Assembly: GCA_014925825.1 (NCBI GenBank)
Contig: JACGCK010000612.1
Span: 1-11,283, forward strand
Length of the DNA stretch: 11,283 nucleotides
DNA from: Pholiota molesta
Lineage: Eukaryota > Basidiomycota > Agaricomycetes > Agaricales > Strophariaceae
Direction of reading: 5' to 3'
Shown: in pieces, positions 7,500 to 11,283 of the stretch
Layout of the letters: each line of letters begins with the position of its first letter
Position numbering within the stretch: the first letter of the stretch is position 1
Translations under genes and position numbers: made by a program
Notes under the pieces: generated by a model
What the model was told of the DNA's origin: nothing
Database searches by the model: none
The model's input: the letters and a program-made list of their open reading frames with translations, nothing else

Positions 7500-9891
7500 T
7501 TAAACGCCAAGTCTATCATATGTGTGAGCAACAGTCTAGGAAATAGAAACGCATCAAAACATACCTCCGTTTTGTGTGCTCATACACTACATAAGAAATG
7601 GACACCGCAGGCACAACCTTGAGATCTATCAAATCACCATGACAAGAATATAGAAGGCTATAAGCTGACCTTTGCCAGTGTAGGGAATAGACCTCTATAG
7701 AAACCTCTCCAGCCATCCGCCACCCATGTCTTCCTGGCCACGTCCCAAGGGCCCGTATATGTCTGCGGGTGCCCAGAAGACCCAGACGCCTGCAGCCGCG
7801 TGCGAACGAGGTTCAGCGGATAAACACTCGTCGCACCGACGCTGCCCGATATGCTTCCGAAAGCGAGCAGAGCAAGCACGCCTGGTTCTTGCTTTCCTGT
7901 CGATCGCTGATACGCCTGCTTCAGTGCTTCAAATGTGCTCATATCGATTGCCGAGTATCTGCGGGGAAAAGCGATTCTCGTTAATGAAAGCAATTGATGC
8001 TGTTAGCGATGCGATTAGCGTACGGGAACACCCCCACCAGGCCGATCTAGAAATTACGACGTAGGTAAACGTTCAGTAATTTCATCTACGAAAATGGATT
8101 CGAAGCGTACAGTAAGACCACGGTAATATCTCCGAATGCCTCTAGAGCCCATACATGCCGCATGGCATCAAGAAGTGACGTTTTTGTTGACCCGTATTAC
8201 TCATCATTTGCGTCTAAAAATCAAGAACTCGTTATCTGTATCCAAAGTTCCCTGAAGAATAAAATACCTTCAATGTCTCTATAGGGTAAATACCTATTGG
8301 ACGGTCAAGGTTTTAGGTAAGGAATAGACAAAAATATGCCGTGCTCACTTAGTTGACTGCTGATACCACCTATCCCACCAGACAGAAATCGACTAAACCC
8401 GCTGATATCGGCGAGAATCCTCCACCTTGTCATAGTATTTTGCGAAGGCCCGTTTCTGTGTCAAAGTATGCCGCAAAGGGATGGTTCTCAGCTATCGGCG
8501 ATACTTTGTGATGAAAATGCACTGGAGGACTCGTACGCGAAAAACTGATGGCTGATTCCGGAAAAATCTAGCTACGGAAAGGCCATTGCCTGTCCAGAAC
8601 GCGAGGAGTCCCCTTCGGAATAGATACGTGCTATCGCATTGCCAATTATTCTGAGGCCCGTATGCCTTGTTTGTCCGGATAAGGACGGCCCGCCGAGTTC
8701 CGGTGGGCGTGTAATGAGAAAGATTTTGAGGCGGTCGAAAGGTGCAGTACACGTTCGTGAGACTAAAGCAACGGTCATTCGCGCAGAAGTGTGCAAAAGG
8801 CGAGCAACGTACCTGCGCCTGCAATTCCTCCTGCAAAAAGAAATTTCAGCGCCGTATGGCCCTCCAAGAAATGATGCTGGGGTTCATCACGTCTTGATAG
8901 TCGTCGAGATAGCCATATTCCTCGTCAATGTCAACGTCCATCGCTTTACTTGATGACGCCGACGGGGATGGATATGAAGTGAAGTCATAAATCAAAGGAG
9001 AGGAGGTTGTCTTCGGCACTGAGGCTGACGTCGCCTTGAGGCAATGAGCTTTGCATCATCACAGACGTGCACGAATATTTATAAATAATTACCTTCCATG
9101 TTAACACGGGCAGCGCCGCGTCATCATCGCCCATATTTTCCGCATCTCGTAATATTTGTAGATCTCGGCGGGGGATATTTTCCGGGCAAAAGAATGAAGA
9201 AGTTGCGAAATTCGTCAAAGGTGATGTGAGGAGAGTGTTCGATCGTGGACACGGAGGCCAAAAATCCGCTATTGTTGAAGGAGTGGTCTAATCCCTGAAG
9301 CCGAGAGAATAAGAATGCAGACAGAACAAGAAACTAAAGCTATGTACTTACCACTTTTACTCAGAGCGTTTTGCAACTCCTGCTCGTCAATTGACCATTT
9401 CCGTCAAGGTCTAATTCGTTGTGAAAGATATGCCAAAGTTCTTCATTGACATGATGAGCTATCAAGTGCGTCTTAGAGATAGATCACGACTTACCTGTTT
9501 CCTTTGCCTCGGCATAGTTTTTGAACTCTGACCATTCTATATGGCGTGGTCGGGACCCAGAAGGACCCGCACAGTGAAGCAAGAGCTCATTGTCATAAGT
9601 AGCTTTCAAAGATTCAGCTTCTGCCGAGCTGATACTACTAGAGCGAGCGGGTTTTGAGGACTCGGGTTGAAGGGCTGGAGCACTTCTGGCAATGATTTCC
9701 ATAGTTCCAGCAACATCCGTTTTCTATTCTCTCTGCCCTCCGCTTCGCGAAACTCTTCCAAAGTATGCGGGTGCGATATTGCATCAGAGCGAAGCGGGGT
9801 ATGAATGGTCGGTTTGGGGGATCAATAGGTCATCTGAATGCTGCCCTTGAGGGTTATCTATTGCCGATTCCGGGGCATGGGATTCTGGCAT
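7500..9891 (-). CDS. SAL1: EF-hand, SCaMC/Sal1-type mitochondrial carrier; many frameshifts as read
   Basis: This inner-membrane family exchanges ATP-Mg for phosphate under calcium control. Exons (minus): 9891-9495, 9440-9352, 9294 or 9287-9093, 9034-8813, 8762-8523, 8455-8349, 8293-8268, 8213-8111, 8046-8024, 7958-7670, 7617-7565, 7512-7500. All eleven introns have GT-AG ends. The N-terminal domain has HTLEEFREAEGRENRKRM, an EF-hand loop DLDGNGQLT, and the degenerate HITFDEF. The carrier part has all three repeats with signatures TAPFDRLKIFL, SIYPIETLKTQ and SVYPLNLVRTRLQ. GWRGFYRGLFPTLAK and VVPAVSISYVVYEHTKRR follow, and the last exon gives LGV-stop. Reading the whole protein needs about 14 one-base changes. 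Likely missing bases are near 9609, 9382, 9172, 9137, 9121, 8880, 8611, 8564, 8545, 8176 and 8130. Likely extra bases are near 9798, 9000, 8455 and 8410. The last three exons are intact. Start chosen: MPESHAPESA at 9891. The family is certain; whether the gene is broken or the sequence is faulty is open. Confidence 0.88.
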
Positions 9892-10173
9892 TATGAGGAC
9901 GAAAAAGAGGAGAGATATGTAGTGCTGGAAACGTATGCAGTCAGACGAGGTGCTATCTATGTTGGATGATGGTGAGATATGGGTTCGCGCGTGTGCAGAG
10001 AGCCCCGCTCTCATAGGGACATGGCCATGTCGGGAGAGGTTGAGAGTGCACTCCACTTGCCAAATTAGCCGCATCATCCTCCGTTCTGCTTACATACGTC
10101 ACTTCGCCTGCAAATTGTTCAACGCACAAGAATCTTGCAATTTGGATTCAACATTAATCTACACCCTTATATA
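9892..10173. other. Intergenic region between two minus-strand genes
   Basis: This should contain the leader and promoter of the mitochondrial carrier (right part) and the 3' flank of the unrecognised gene to the right. The minus-strand frame from the carrier start remains open upstream to about 10077. The protein-like part begins only at the Met at 9891, so I treat the rest as leader. The plus-strand frame 9935-10279 is a shadow. Confidence 0.5.
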
Positions 10174-11283
10174 TTATTTGCATATGTTCATAGATCTCCA
10201 AACCTTCTTTGCCCATTTTCTCAGCCCGGATTTCCACGATGGTCCACCATGGACAGATATCATAGATGTATGGTCCTGAACAATGATATTGACTGCGACT
10301 TTCCTCTGCGGTATAAGGGCTTGATAGTTGTTATACACTGCTTGATCTGACGGTGTGGCCCCCCCGAGACCATCCCATGGTAGAAGGTGTTGTCGAGACA
10401 GCTGTTTTTTCAGTACGAAAGGAATGAGTAGCGGTAATTGAACCGCCGGATCGCGTCTGGTAATAATAGTGACTGGAAGGATTGTTGTGATGATATGACA
10501 TCCCTCTGTTAGTCGGTACATCTAACTGGCTGATACTTCTTTCCGTGTTCATTCCTAGGAGGAAAGCTCTGGTCGTTGACTTTTGGATCGCAGCGGAGGA
10601 GTCGGAGGCCTGTAATCCTACAAAATTGCATCAGAGGTCAATACATGTGTCGCAAAGGAATGAACAATTTGTTATCACCCGTGGTAAGCCGCGTCCACGG
10701 GAAGACTGAGTTCCCGGAAGGGTTGCATAAGAGCCCTCGTATCCATGACCTTTGATACTGGGATCCTTTTCTTTCTTACTAGGCAGATCCTTTGGAATGT
10801 TTCAATATCGCGCTGTTGATGAACGGGCATGCATCTAACTCACTGTAGATGAAATGGGCGGCTGGTGTACGTCCTCGTCCTTTCGCGGCTGTGCGGAAGC
10901 TGGTCGTTCTTTCGCGATCACTTCCTCAGAAGTTCTCTCTGCCAATATTTCTCGCCAGTTGTTCGGCAACTACAATTTCAATATACAATGCGACGCACTT
11001 CAGTCACAGACAACAAATTCACGGTGAAATGGCGAAGACGTACAGGTGGTATATCTTTTTCAAGCTGCTTCGAAGGGAACTGTTCGTGTGGGTCTTCCTG
11101 TGGTAGAGGAGGCAGACCGAGTAGGGATGAATGCCCTTCAGAACCCTTCTTTTCAACTGATATTTCCACCCAATTACCAGGCAACTAAAAAATAGAATGT
11201 CGCTTAGCAATGGAGTATATTTCGATAAACAAAGTGGCGAACTGGAGGAATTTCCTTCTCAATTATGTTCCAGGAATTTAATT
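10174..11283 (-). CDS. Unrecognised multi-exon protein, 3' part (runs off right edge), frameshifted as read
   Basis: No family is recognised. A spliced minus-strand model is supported by phases: a possible upstream piece 11281-11231, then exons 11184-10844, 10789-10679 and 10617-10174, with introns of 46, 54 and 61 nt. Visible segments are LPGNWVEISVEKK, LEKDIPPVRLRHFTVNLL, SVTEVRRIVY then EIVVAEQLARNIG, VIAKERPASAQPRKDEDVHQ, a basic linker DLPSKKEKDPSIKG, and DYRPPTPPLRSKSQRPEL. A Ser/Thr/Tyr-rich stretch follows, including SHYYYQTRSGGSITATHSF, and the C-terminus reads KVAVNIIVQDHTSMISVHGG and WKSGLRKWAKKVW. Frame changes are needed near 10984 and 10927 (one base too many each), near 10558 and near the seven-C run at 10359-10365. 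The last part is disordered-looking and ends in a short basic helix-like segment. The 5' end is outside the window. It lies in tandem upstream of the carrier on the same strand. Confidence 0.45.

Noticed and set aside
7726..8064. Plus-strand frame of 112 codons
   Set aside because: It is the shadow of the intact carrier exon on the minus strand, which has the SVYPLNLVRTRLQ signature.
7500..9891. Programmed ribosomal frameshifting in the carrier gene
   Set aside because: There are far too many shift points of both signs, without a common slippery motif or following structure.
1..11283. Prokaryotic operon, CRISPR array, phage or insertion sequence
   Set aside because: There are no direct-repeat arrays, terminal inverted repeats, transposase or Shine-Dalgarno patterns. 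All recognisable genes are spliced and fungal.
1..11283. tRNA or rRNA genes
   Set aside because: No cloverleaf with a recognisable TTCRANNY box B and matching A box, and no rRNA-like conserved core, was noticed on either strand.

Overview
The window is nuclear DNA of a filamentous basidiomycete, probably an agaricomycete. The evidence is many short introns (47-67 nt) with GT-AG ends, frequent GTGCGT/GTATGT/GTGAGY-type donors, CTAAC/CTAAT-like branch sites, and the gene content. No bacterial, plasmid, phage or transposon signature was seen. The species cannot be named from the sequence alone.

Layout from left to right: (1) minus strand, 5' part of a small DUF7704-type membrane protein running off the left edge. 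(2) A divergent ~700-nt spacer with a good TATA box and possible remnants of a small plus-strand gene. (3) Plus strand, a FEX/CrcB fluoride exporter in four exons. (4) Plus strand, the casein kinase 2 regulatory (beta) subunit in six exons with a long acidic tail. (5) Plus strand, ribosomal protein eL36 in four exons. (6) Plus strand, a VTT/SNARE-associated-Golgi (Tvp38/DedA-like) membrane protein in four exons. (7) A ~690-nt convergent spacer. (8) Minus strand, a 12-exon EF-hand (SCaMC/Sal1-type) mitochondrial carrier. (9) Minus strand, an unrecognised multi-exon gene that runs to the right edge.

The genes are unrelated housekeeping or membrane functions: kinase regulation, translation, fluoride export, endomembrane lipid/trafficking and mitochondrial nucleotide transport. 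They do not form a pathway or cluster, and I found no convincing new biological system.

The striking property of the window is its reading-frame damage. Protein-level reading needs one single-base correction in each of the DUF7704, FEX and CK2-beta genes and none in eL36 or the VTT gene. It needs about 14 in the mitochondrial carrier and at least four in the last gene. Most lie in or beside short homopolymers. Splice sites, phases and conserved motifs survive. This fits uncorrected long-read indel errors best, but real and recent inactivation, especially of the carrier, cannot be excluded from sequence alone.
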